Source: JAICMB01 sp035295125 (lineage in GTDB: Bacteria; Acidobacteriota; Terriglobia; Bryobacterales; Bryobacteraceae). Taken from it: 64,000 bases of DNA. This document shows, in pieces, positions 37,932-45,806 of this stretch; positions within the stretch are counted from its first letter, which is position 1; each line of letters begins with the position of its first letter. Made by a program: the position numbers and the translations under genes. The DNA is taken from positions 1 through 64,000 of the forward strand of contig DATGJP010000080.1 in the NCBI GenBank assembly GCA_035295125.1. The letters run 5' to 3'. The notes under the pieces are model-generated. The model ran no database searches, was not told where the DNA came from, and saw only the letters and a list, made by a program, of their open reading frames with translations.

Positions 37932-39475
37932 AGAGCGAATTCCTCATCGTCGCAAAACGCTTGATGGAAACAGAACGGCGTCCCATGTCCCCCCGCGAAC
38001 TGGTAGACATCGGCCAGAAGCAACAATTGTTCTCGGATAATGTCGCCGGAATAACACCCTTCCAGACGATGAAGTCCAAGCTGAGCGTGCATATCCGGCG
38101 CTTTGGCGATGTGTCGCCATTTGTTAGAACAGCTCCAGGCCGATTTTATCTGCGCGCGCTGCTGGACGGTAAAAAGCCGGCTTTTGATGCGAAGCCTCTC
38201 CGGCCGCCGAGAATCAAGGAAAAGGTACTTGTATATCGTTCGGCTGAGCTTGATGCTGTAACCACATGGCAGGGTCTCCAAACCACATGGAAAAGAGCCT
38301 CGAAGACCATCCTGACGCGCCTCCAGCCGCAATACATCCATCGTTTTGACGTTGAGCAAGACAACACCTATACGCAGGTGCTGACCTATGTCCTGGTTTG
38401 CAGAGGCGACTCGATTCTTGCCTATCGGAGAGGCACCTACAACCGAGTCGATAAGTTTCTCCAAGGAGCCCTTTGCGTCGGCTTCGGTGGCCACGTCGTG
38501 GAAACAGACCTGGACCTCTTCAACGTTGACAGTCTAGGAATCTTCGAATGTGCCTCGCGCGAATTGATGGAGGAACTCAAGCTCCCGTCGGCAGACATCC
38601 AACGGTTGCGCCAACGCGAAGGCCTCGAAGTAGTTGGAATCATCAACGACGACTCCTCTGATGTGGGTAGAAGGCACGTGGCATTCGTAATGCGTTACGA
38701 AGTGAGCTCGGATCCGATTTGGGATCAGCCGGAGCGGGGAGAAAAAGCAATCACTCAACTGCGGTGGATTTCCGTGCAGGATCCGGGGCGTGTTTGGCTT
38801 TGGACCTTCGAGTACTGGTCGCAACTCTGTCTCCGGGAATTTGCGCCTCGGCTGGTCCGCGTCGGGCCCGCGTACCGGCTGCTTAGGCGAACGCCTCTTC
38901 GGCCGCCGCACATTCTGTGTGTAATTGGCCCTGTCGGAAGCGGCAAAACCCTGGCCACCGAAGTTCTGAAAGATGACTTCGGCTATGAGGAAATCAATAC
39001 AGGTGCGGTCGTTGCTCAGCTCCTTGGGCTTCCACCAGTTCCTCAGACCCCGCGAGCGCAGTTCCAGGAGGCTGCATGGAAGTTCATCAGCGAATCCAGC
39101 GGACCAGAGCGGCTCGCGAGAAGGCTGCTGGAGATTGGGAACGAGAAGAACACGCCGAGGATACTCATCGACGGAATTCGACAACGGGCGACACTGGAGA
39201 ATCTCAGGAGGCTGGCAGGCGACATGAAAATCGGAATTGTTTTCGTCCATACTCCTGCAGATCTTGCGTTCTCCTTCTACGCCGACCGAATCGCACAGGG
39301 TGCTTCCATGGATGATTTTCTTTCTGTCAGGAATGCCCCGGTAGAGAACGAGGTTCAAGGTCTGATCACAATTGCCGATGCCGTTCTATACAACTGGACT
39401 GGTCGCCTCCAATATCGGGAGACGATCCAAGCGCTGATGACGGAACTGGGCATCACGGAGGTTGGCCGGCAATGA
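37928..39475 (+). CDS. HARE-HTH / Nudix / P-loop kinase three-domain fusion
   Basis: A 515-residue protein. Residues 2-76 are a HARE-HTH winged helix (FLIVAKRLMETERRPMSPRE, ending APGRFYLR), a DNA-binding module known from restriction and DNA-modification proteins. Residues 145-295 form a Nudix domain with the box from GFGGHV (186-191) to SRELMEELKL (210-219), including the catalytic R-E-x2-E-E. From 328 comes a P-loop nucleotide kinase fold: CVIGPVGSGKTLATEVL, GPVGSGKT at 334-341, and a late strand ADAVLYNWTG as in small-molecule kinases. This joins DNA sensing, nucleotide hydrolysis and phosphorylation in one chain. It overlaps the methylase genes on both sides by 4 nt. I know no named protein with this order. 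Confidence 0.8.
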   Translation: MKSEFLIVAKRLMETERRPMSPRELVDIGQKQQLFSDNVAGITPFQTMKSKLSVHIRRFGDVSPFVRTAPGRFYLRALLDGKKPAFDAKPLRPPRIKEKVLVYRSAELDAVTTWQGLQTTWKRASKTILTRLQPQYIHRFDVEQDNTYTQVLTYVLVCRGDSILAYRRGTYNRVDKFLQGALCVGFGGHVVETDLDLFNVDSLGIFECASRELMEELKLPSADIQRLRQREGLEVVGIINDDSSDVGRRHVAFVMRYEVSSDPIWDQPERGEKAITQLRWISVQDPGRVWLWTFEYWSQLCLREFAPRLVRVGPAYRLLRRTPLRPPHILCVIGPVGSGKTLATEVLKDDFGYEEINTGAVVAQLLGLPPVPQTPRAQFQEAAWKFISESSGPERLARRLLEIGNEKNTPRILIDGIRQRATLENLRRLAGDMKIGIVFVHTPADLAFSFYADRIAQGASMDDFLSVRNAPVENEVQGLITIADAVLYNWTGRLQYRETIQALMTELGITEVGRQ

Positions 39476-40089
39476 ACGGAGGCTACGATGATGGGTACCG
39501 CGAATGCCCTTGTTTCTGGGGCACTGAGCCCGGCACCTTTGTGCAACTGCTGCAGCAGCACCTTTCCGCTTTCTCGGGCTTGAGGATCTTGGACGCGGGC
39601 TGTGGGGAGGGAAAGAACGCAGCCTTCCTCGCCCGCCAGGGAGCGTTCGTCGACGCAGTTGACCTTTCGGACATCGCAATCAGCAATGGACGTCGCCACT
39701 GGCAGGAGTTGAGCGGACTGAGTTGGCAGATCCGAGATATTCGACGCGTCGAACTCCCACGTGAACACTATGACGTCGTGGTGGCTTATGGCTTGCTGCA
39801 CTGTATGCCATCCATTCCAGAACTTATGGATGTACTGGCGCGGCTCCAGAACGCAACGCGAGTTTCTGGGCACTTCGTTCTCTGCGCTTTCAACTCACGC
39901 CGGCAAGAACTGGACGCCCATCCTGGCTTCGCACCCACCTTACTTTCTCACGCCGACTATTTGGCCGCATTCTCCGGCTGGCAGATCGTTGCCGCTTCCG
40001 ATACTGATATAACCGAACGGCATCCTCACAACAACATCGAGCACACGCATGCGCTCACACGCTTGTTGGCGCGGAAGGAGCCCCAATGA
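39472..40089 (+). CDS. Class I SAM-dependent methyltransferase
   Basis: A 205-residue methyltransferase of the small TehB/UbiE-like type. Motif I is LDAGCGEGKNAAFLARQG from 40, with the acidic residue of the second strand at VDAVDLSD and motif IV near VVVAYGLLHCMPS. No DNA-methylase catalytic motif (DPPY or PC) is present, so the substrate is probably a small molecule or nucleotide, though this is inference. ATGA overlaps at both ends place it firmly in the operon. Confidence 0.8.
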   Translation: MNGGYDDGYRECPCFWGTEPGTFVQLLQQHLSAFSGLRILDAGCGEGKNAAFLARQGAFVDAVDLSDIAISNGRRHWQELSGLSWQIRDIRRVELPREHYDVVVAYGLLHCMPSIPELMDVLARLQNATRVSGHFVLCAFNSRRQELDAHPGFAPTLLSHADYLAAFSGWQIVAASDTDITERHPHNNIEHTHALTRLLARKEPQ

Positions 40090-40916
40090 GCGCACCCTTG
40101 GAACTGCGAAGCCTGTATCGCGACGGTCGGCTGCTTCCGTTCGTAGGAGCAGGTGTGTCAGCCTCCGTTGAGTGGCCCGAGGCGGGCGTAACCGGTCGGG
40201 GACCTTCTTGGGAGGAGATGGTTAATCGAGCCGCAACAGAGCTCGGCTTTCAAGATCCACAACTGATCAGGGCGAGGGGCACAGATCTTCAGATTCTCGA
40301 GTATTTCAAGCTGAAGTTCAGTGGCCACACTCGGCTCACCAATTGGCTGCTCAAAAGCATGAACCCTCCCGACGAGGCGATCCTGAAGTCACCCATCCAC
40401 CAGGAACTGGCTCTGATGACCGTGTGCAGCATGGTCTACACCACGAATTTCGATGATTTCATAGAAAGGAGCTTCGGGCTCCACCAGCGCGCATACCGGG
40501 CGGTCGCCATTGAGGAGCACATGCGGCCGGAACCAAACACGACTGAGATCATCAAATTTCATGGGGACTGGAATCACCCGGACCGCATGGTGTTGACGGA
40601 ATCCGACTACGAGCGTCGGATGGAGTTTACCGAGCCGATGGACCTTAGACTCTGGAGCGATCTTCTGAACCGATCGGTCCTTTTCTTGGGATACAGTTTC
40701 CGGGACCCCAATGTTGCTTACCTGTTCCGGCAGGTCAAAGAACGGTTCGCTAGACTCCCGAACACCAGTAGCGGCCGGCGAGCGTATATTGTTGTTCAAG
40801 ATCCATCACAATTTGAGCGGCGCCTGTTTCAAGAGCGCAATATTGAAGTAATACCTATCGATGGCAGAGGCCGGACAGAAGCGGTAGCGGCGTTGCTTAA
40901 CGATATTCGGAGCTGA
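40086..40916 (+). CDS. SIR2-like protein, candidate NADase
   Basis: A 276-residue SIR2-family protein. It has the nucleotide loop PFVGAGVSASV at 18-28, TTNFDDFIERSF at 119-130, and KFHGDWNHP at 157-165 with His159 in the position of the catalytic histidine. These are followed by TESDYERR and the closing FLGYSFRDPNV. Short SIR2 proteins of this kind in bacterial defence (as in Thoeris ThsA, DSR and others) destroy NAD+ to stop phage growth. Here no second sensor domain is fused, so the trigger should come from a partner in the operon. NADase rather than deacylase activity is inferred from context. Confidence 0.85.
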   Translation: MSAPLELRSLYRDGRLLPFVGAGVSASVEWPEAGVTGRGPSWEEMVNRAATELGFQDPQLIRARGTDLQILEYFKLKFSGHTRLTNWLLKSMNPPDEAILKSPIHQELALMTVCSMVYTTNFDDFIERSFGLHQRAYRAVAIEEHMRPEPNTTEIIKFHGDWNHPDRMVLTESDYERRMEFTEPMDLRLWSDLLNRSVLFLGYSFRDPNVAYLFRQVKERFARLPNTSSGRRAYIVVQDPSQFERRLFQERNIEVIPIDGRGRTEAVAALLNDIRS

Positions 40917-40918
40917 GC

Positions 40919-41575
40919 ATGGCCACAAAAAGCAGAATCAGGATCGTATACGTCACGAGCAGCAAGTTCAAGAAGGAAGAGAACGAGACCTTCCTTCGAG
41001 AGTGCTCGCTCGCAAACGGCACACGCGTCGACGATGTCTTCGAATTTGACATCCGACCGGTACCGATTCAGGAGATCCTCAATGTGGACTTGTCGGTGAT
41101 GGTTTCCGCGGAGGTCGTCTCCGCCTACAGCCAACTGAAGGTGCCGTGCATCGTCGAGCACGCTGGGCTGATCTTCTCTGAGTATGCGGACCGGTCATAT
41201 CCGGGCGGTCTCACCAAACCGATGTGGGACACGCTGAAGGACGGCTTTGTAAAAGAAACCGGCTCCGCGGGGCGAAACGCCGTGGCGCGAGCGGTCATCG
41301 CTTACTGCGACGGGAAGCAAGTCAAGACTTTTGTGGGCGAGCGAACTGGAACAATCGCTGAGCGGCCGCGGGGCGGCCGCGAATTCTACTGGGACACGAT
41401 TTTTATCCCCGAGGATGATTCAGGGCGCAGCCAAGGCCGCACGTACGCGGAAATTGTTGAAAGCGCAGATCTCGGGTTGGCCTATAAGATCCGGGAGCTG
41501 TCTCAGTCATCGGCTGCCATGAAAAGCTTCCTGGAGTACCGCCTGAAGACCGGCGACCCCGAGCTCTGGCGCTGA
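40919..41575 (+). CDS. Ham1/RdgB-like NTP pyrophosphatase
   Basis: A 218-residue protein of the Ham1 (ITPase) fold. It opens with IVYVTSSKFKKEENE, the family's substrate loop (normally T-x-N-x-x-K, here with Ser), and continues with HAGLIFSEYADRSYPGG, GRNAVARAVIAYCDG, FVGERTGTIAERPRG and FYWDTIFIPED, in family order. The housekeeping enzyme removes ITP, XTP and other odd triphosphates. The usual catalytic D-S-G-L is replaced by H-A-G-L. It follows the SIR2 gene by 2 nt and ends the operon. A role in nucleotide depletion, or in clearing a modified nucleotide made by the partners, is inferred. Confidence 0.8.
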   Translation: MATKSRIRIVYVTSSKFKKEENETFLRECSLANGTRVDDVFEFDIRPVPIQEILNVDLSVMVSAEVVSAYSQLKVPCIVEHAGLIFSEYADRSYPGGLTKPMWDTLKDGFVKETGSAGRNAVARAVIAYCDGKQVKTFVGERTGTIAERPRGGREFYWDTIFIPEDDSGRSQGRTYAEIVESADLGLAYKIRELSQSSAAMKSFLEYRLKTGDPELWR

Positions 41576-41813
41576 GCGCAGTTCCTCCGTTTTGCAGAAC
41601 TGGCGGTCGATGGGTTCTCTTTTGCCAGGGATTCGATTATTGCTGGTGCCGAGCGCGTTGTCACTTGTTGTCACTCGGCGGCTGCAACTCTATGAAAACG
41701 TGGTAGCGCTAACGGGAATCGAACCCGAAACGCGCCGTAGTAACGTGTGTCCTCCTATCAATAGCGCGTTCTGAACGGTCGATAGATATGAGGGAGCCAG
41801 ACCGTCCCGAATT
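41576..41813. other. 238-bp gap between the Ham1-like gene and the next nuclease gene
   Basis: No gene is visible. The stretch contains the tRNA-3'-end-like sequence at 41701-41767 and otherwise nothing I can name. Confidence 0.5.
41701..41767 (-). other. tRNA 3'-end-like remnant, possible attachment site
   Basis: Read on the minus strand, 41701-41730 is a credible tRNA 3' part: a T-arm (CGGGTTCGATTCCCG) followed by an acceptor strand ending in ACCA. A GCGCTA upstream, at about 41762-41767, could pair with the 3' acceptor strand. The intervening 40 bases do not fold into normal D and anticodon arms, so I do not call a tRNA gene. Such pieces are often left when an element integrates in a tRNA gene, and a broken integrase gene lies 1 kb away. 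It is not a copy of the tRNA-Val at 53417. Confidence 0.5.
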
Positions 41814-42686
41814 ATGAACGACATTCAGTTCCAAAAAGTTGTGGCCGAATTGGCGACTGCGCTGTCCCGATCTGCGCCTACCGCATTCTTCAATGAAGGC
41901 AACCTGCTGAGTCTGATTCTCTCGGGTGCGGAGCGGAATCCGAGCATTCTTCCTCTGGCGGTAGACGCCGCCAAATGGTTTCGCGAGGCAATCCCGAAAT
42001 CGCCGTTCTCCTGCCCGCCCGGACGACCAAAAGAGGCGGTATTGAAATGGTACGAAGGGGCCACGAAGATCGACGGTGTTATCGGAGACTTTGAGCGGCA
42101 CGGTAAGGCTGGTATTACGCTTGCGCCGAATGGGTCGCGGTTAATCGCTATTGAAGCCAAGCTTGGCAGCACATTCTCTGAAGACGTAAGACATGCCTCT
42201 TACTGGGATCAAGCTGCTCGATCTATGACATGTCTCGCGTACATGGCTGTACAGGCCGGCTGGCAGTCGCGCCGAGACGCGGAATGCGCATTCTATGTGT
42301 TTGCACCCGATGAGATGATCGCTACAGGAATATTCGCCGAGTGTCTCGACCGCACGAAAGTGGTAGAGAAGATCGAGCGACGGATTAGCGATTGCCCGTC
42401 AGACGAAAAGCGGACGCGATTTCATTCATGCAAGTATTCGTGGATCAACTTCCTCTTGTCCGACCGGATGGCCGTGGGAGCAATTAGCTGGGAGACGGTA
42501 GTTGCCGAGATCAAGCACGTCGAACCTTGTTACGGCGACGCGGTTTCATCGTTCTATTTGGAGAGCCTCGCCCACAACGAAGTTTCCCGAAAGGTGGAAT
42601 ACGTTCGACGTCGCATGGAACGCGCGTCGGTGCGACGTCTGCGGAATAACCGCATAGGAAATCTCTCTCGGTCTACGGCACCGTGA
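41814..42686 (+). CDS. PD-(D/E)XK nuclease-like protein
   Basis: A 290-residue protein. The core reads TKIDGVIGDFER with Asp87, then SRLIAIEAKLGS with Glu114-Ala-Lys116, the D...E-x-K arrangement of restriction-endonuclease folds. Spacing of 27 residues is within the usual range. The rest is mixed alpha/beta, with a helical C-terminus rich in Arg. It stands alone, with no strong ribosome-binding site, between the defence operon and the prophage remnant. It could be a solitary restriction-like or DNA-repair enzyme; I cannot place it in a named family. Confidence 0.7.
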   Translation: MNDIQFQKVVAELATALSRSAPTAFFNEGNLLSLILSGAERNPSILPLAVDAAKWFREAIPKSPFSCPPGRPKEAVLKWYEGATKIDGVIGDFERHGKAGITLAPNGSRLIAIEAKLGSTFSEDVRHASYWDQAARSMTCLAYMAVQAGWQSRRDAECAFYVFAPDEMIATGIFAECLDRTKVVEKIERRISDCPSDEKRTRFHSCKYSWINFLLSDRMAVGAISWETVVAEIKHVEPCYGDAVSSFYLESLAHNEVSRKVEYVRRRMERASVRRLRNNRIGNLSRSTAP

Positions 42687-42714
42687 CGCCCTGGCGTTCC
42701 CAACGCTTCTCTTT

Positions 42715-42917
42715 TCAAAGCCGTCACTCGCTCCGCGCGCTTCTTTGAGACCGCGTATAGTACTTCTCGGTAGTCTTCCTGCTCTTATGCCCGAGCGCGA
42801 CTGTGCGTCCTGGAATGGGCCCTCGTCGTCATCAAGAATCTGCATAGCGAGAGTGTCACGCCTATTGTGAGATCGTTTGCCGCCCTGCCATAGTTCGAGA
42901 AACGCTCCCGCCGTCAC
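42715..42917 (-). pseudogene. Tyrosine recombinase C-terminal remnant, frameshifted
   Basis: Two minus-strand frames together read like the end of a phage integrase. The upstream one gives RRDTLAMQILDDDEGPFQ, like the H-x-x-R region. After a one-base shift near 42805-42812 the other gives VALGHKSRKTTEKYY, the typical L-G-H plus catalytic-tyrosine block. No upstream catalytic core is seen, so only the last 65 or so residues survive. This is a dead integrase and marks one side of the prophage remnant. Confidence 0.7.
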
Positions 42918-43066
42918 CCTTCGTTCTCAAACGGTACTCGTTTGCTTGATCCACAGCATTTCTCGGATTTATCGTCCCGATCGCTTCGTTGGATCCAGCG
43001 CGAGGGGATTCGGGAGAAAATGCCGGATCATCGCCTCGGGCTCCCCGGCAATCAGCTAACTCTCTC
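42918..43066. other. Gap between the integrase remnant and the sigma-like gene
   Basis: No gene, repeat or RNA is visible here; it may hold further decayed integrase sequence. Confidence 0.4.
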
Positions 43067-43582
43067 TCAACTCGCAAATTGCCGCAGCCGCCGGAAAGCG
43101 CGATGCTTACGGTTTTTGTAAGCAGTGAAGCTCATGCCGAGGGCCGCGCAGGTGGTTTTCCAATGTTCACCCGAGAGCGCACGAGCAACCAACTCACGAT
43201 CGGGATCGCGGCCGAGGTGCCGCATCATCTGCGCCCACTGCTCATGCCTCGCATAGGCGCGCTCGGGATCAGGTGAGGGATCGCTCACTTTCTCAGTATC
43301 CAAGTGCACCAGCCGTGGCCCGGAGGAGCGCCGTCTCGAGCGCCGTACGACGCTCCATGAGAAGGCAAACAGTGACTCGCGCCGTCTGATCTCGCCCATG
43401 CGATACCACACCGTAAGGAACACATCGTTCAGCAAGTCGTGGTTGATCCCAGGAACACGCTCGATCACCCGGTAGAGGTGCTCCATCGCCACCCGATGAT
43501 CACCGGCGTCGAACGCTTGCCAAACCTCCGCAGTCGTCATAAAAGGTGCGACGGACATGGGAGAGTCTACGCCGCCGCACAT
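43067..43582 (-). CDS. Sigma-70-family-like protein, prophage region
   Basis: A 171-residue protein with a region-2-like part (HDLLNDVFLTVWYRMGEIRR) and a region-4-like helix-turn-helix near the end (CAALGMSFTAYKNRKHRAFR). It has the size of an ECF factor. The start is uncertain: 43582, 43558 or the ATG at MTTAEVW all lack a clear ribosome-binding site. It lies 52 bp after the portal gene. It may be a phage late-gene regulator, or a host sigma gene beside the remnant. Confidence 0.65.
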   Translation of the reverse strand: MCGGVDSPMSVAPFMTTAEVWQAFDAGDHRVAMEHLYRVIERVPGINHDLLNDVFLTVWYRMGEIRRRESLFAFSWSVVRRSRRRSSGPRLVHLDTEKVSDPSPDPERAYARHEQWAQMMRHLGRDPDRELVARALSGEHWKTTCAALGMSFTAYKNRKHRAFRRLRQFAS

Positions 43583-43634
43583 GGTTTCAAAAGCTCAAGG
43601 AAAGGTTGGAGCCTTCTCCTTGGAAGTTGCCAGA

Positions 43635-45806
43635 CTACACAACGCGCTGCGCGGGATTGACGGCATCGGGTGTGGGCGAGTTCGCCGGCGCCAGCAGGAC
43701 CGCGGCGCCCGGCTTCGCTTGTGTTTGCGCGCGTGCGAGCGGAACCTGTGCAGGATAAGGCATCGCCTGAGCGCTTTGCTGCGCCCGCATCTGCTCCACG
43801 GCTTGCCCGACCGCCACCTGCAGCACCCGTTTCTGCTCCATTTGCATCATATGTTCGTGGATATGTTGCTCCATGATCGCGATCGCGCAGTTGTCGCGCC
43901 GCTCCTCGGGCTCCTGCTTCTCCGCCATAAGGCGCCGCTGATGATCGAGCACGTGCGCCCGGTCATCGTCAAGCGGGTTCACGTGCAGCTCGAGATCATC
44001 GCCCTGGAGCGCCATCTGCCACTCCGCCTTCGGCTGCCGCGGCTGGTCGAGGTCCGGCGGCTCAGGCAACACATCACGAAAATTGCGCTCGCCAAAAGCC
44101 TCCCAAACGCGGTTCAGCAAGACCCACAACGCCCGCGGATTCTGCGCCACCAGCGGGTTCTGCAGTGAAATCTGGTAAAGCGCGACAATGGCCTGTTTTT
44201 TCGCCTCACGCGCCCAGATGCTGGTCGCAAACTTCACGTCAAACCCGAACTCATGCTCGCGCTGCTCTGAAGTCATGACCCCGAAACCTCGATCGATGTC
44301 GAACCCGGGACGGTCGCTCTCCGTTACGCGAAAGAACACCTGCTCATCGGCGTACTCACGGTCAAGCTCCCAGCAGTAACCCATCGCCGCGTTGAGGTCC
44401 TCCCGCAGCATGGTCATGTCGAGCGAGGCGCGCACGTTGCCTTCCTGAATGAGCATCGCCTGGCCGCTCGCCGTGCGGGGAGCATTGGGCCGGTCGATGG
44501 CCTGCCCGAGCGTCTGGTCACTCACGCCCGATATCAGTTCGGCGATCGACTTCAGCACGCCCGCCATCTGAATCGGGTACTCCAGGTTGCCTTGCATGCG
44601 CACAACGTTGACGCCGGCAGGATCTTCCGTGGGCACCGCCGTATTCGGCTTGTACTCGAATGTTTCGGGGTCAAACCCGGCACTCGGCCGATAAAAGATT
44701 ATCGGCCCCACGCTGAACGTGCCGCCGCGCTCGAAGAGGTTGTGATTGCGCGATGCCGCCTCCTCCAGCATCTCGAGCATCTCGCCGAGACCTGGTCCCC
44801 AATACGAACCATCTTTGACCAGATGCAGGTCGACAAACGGTCTGCGTTTGCGTATGCGCGGGTAGAGATCACGAAGGTCCTGCACGCCTACGATCAGCTG
44901 CGCGTGCGGAATGTACTTGACCAGCAACTCGGCCTGTAGGGGTTGCCGGCGTTTCAGGTTGTACGGCGTCGCGTCCTGGTTCCCCTTCGGTAAGCGCCAT
45001 TTGCCGTACCACTCCCAGAGGTCGAGCGAATCCCGATTCCCCAGCACGCTCGCATGGTCGACGCCTTCGGCCGCGTCTGCATCAATCCGCTCGTCGTCCC
45101 ACCAGTAATCGCGCTCCTGCCGCTCCTGCGAAAACGCAACGATCTGCTCCCAGTTATCGGTGACTGCCTGGAATCGCCCGCGCCGCTCGCCATCGAGGAG
45201 TTGCTGAGGCGTCACTCGCCGCCGGCGTATGATCCACTCGAAATCGTCGATCGAGCGCACTTCATCCTGCGCCGGCAGGACGATCTGTGAAGGCCACAAG
45301 GGCGTCAACCGCGGGCCGTCATAACACAGGCTCTCGGTATCCTCACCGGTTTTCGGGTTGCGCTCCCAGAAGTACTCCTGCTCGTAATTGAGCTCCGCGT
45401 GCGCCGTGCCGAAGAGAATGCAACGGAACACCCAAACTGTGAGCGGGTTTACCGCCCGCATGTACTCGAACACGCGCCAGGTCATGTAACGACCGGCCAT
45501 GCGAGCATCGCGTTCATCGGTCGGCGCTGTGGGAACCGCCACAATTTCGGCATCGTCACCCAACAGGGCCTGCATGCAGCGTGCCCAATGGCCAAACGTA
45601 AACCACTTGAGCATTGGGACCTCGAACCCGGCTCCGTCCTCCTTCGTGCCACGCTCGACCAGACCGCGCCACATCCGGTAATAACGCCGGAAACGTGCGA
45701 TGCGCCGGTCGTGGTTCGATCGCGCTGCGAGGAAATCCTGGTAGATGCGGTCTTTCAGCCGTTCGAGCTCCCGCTCATTCAGGCCCAACTGCTTCTCATC
45801 AATCAT
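43635..45806 (-). CDS. Phage portal protein
   Basis: A 723-residue protein with portal-type features. It directly follows the large terminase with an 8-nt overlap. It has a long helical N-terminal wing, a stem region, and a Gln/Met-rich helical C-terminus (HEHMMQMEQKRVLQVAVGQA) ending in a Pro/Ala-rich tail. The middle carries the conserved-looking GPGLGEMLEMLEEAASRNHN helix. Size and position match large podovirus-like portals. No protease, scaffold or capsid gene follows, contrary to the normal order. Confidence 0.75.
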   Translation of the reverse strand: MIDEKQLGLNERELERLKDRIYQDFLAARSNHDRRIARFRRYYRMWRGLVERGTKEDGAGFEVPMLKWFTFGHWARCMQALLGDDAEIVAVPTAPTDERDARMAGRYMTWRVFEYMRAVNPLTVWVFRCILFGTAHAELNYEQEYFWERNPKTGEDTESLCYDGPRLTPLWPSQIVLPAQDEVRSIDDFEWIIRRRRVTPQQLLDGERRGRFQAVTDNWEQIVAFSQERQERDYWWDDERIDADAAEGVDHASVLGNRDSLDLWEWYGKWRLPKGNQDATPYNLKRRQPLQAELLVKYIPHAQLIVGVQDLRDLYPRIRKRRPFVDLHLVKDGSYWGPGLGEMLEMLEEAASRNHNLFERGGTFSVGPIIFYRPSAGFDPETFEYKPNTAVPTEDPAGVNVVRMQGNLEYPIQMAGVLKSIAELISGVSDQTLGQAIDRPNAPRTASGQAMLIQEGNVRASLDMTMLREDLNAAMGYCWELDREYADEQVFFRVTESDRPGFDIDRGFGVMTSEQREHEFGFDVKFATSIWAREAKKQAIVALYQISLQNPLVAQNPRALWVLLNRVWEAFGERNFRDVLPEPPDLDQPRQPKAEWQMALQGDDLELHVNPLDDDRAHVLDHQRRLMAEKQEPEERRDNCAIAIMEQHIHEHMMQMEQKRVLQVAVGQAVEQMRAQQSAQAMPYPAQVPLARAQTQAKPGAAVLLAPANSPTPDAVNPAQRVV

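Noticed and set aside
38534..39358. 274-residue minus-strand frame
   Set aside because: Antisense to the HARE-Nudix-kinase gene, whose motifs are all on the plus strand.
41701..41767. Functional tRNA gene
   Set aside because: Only the T-arm and acceptor end are convincing; no D or anticodon arm folds.
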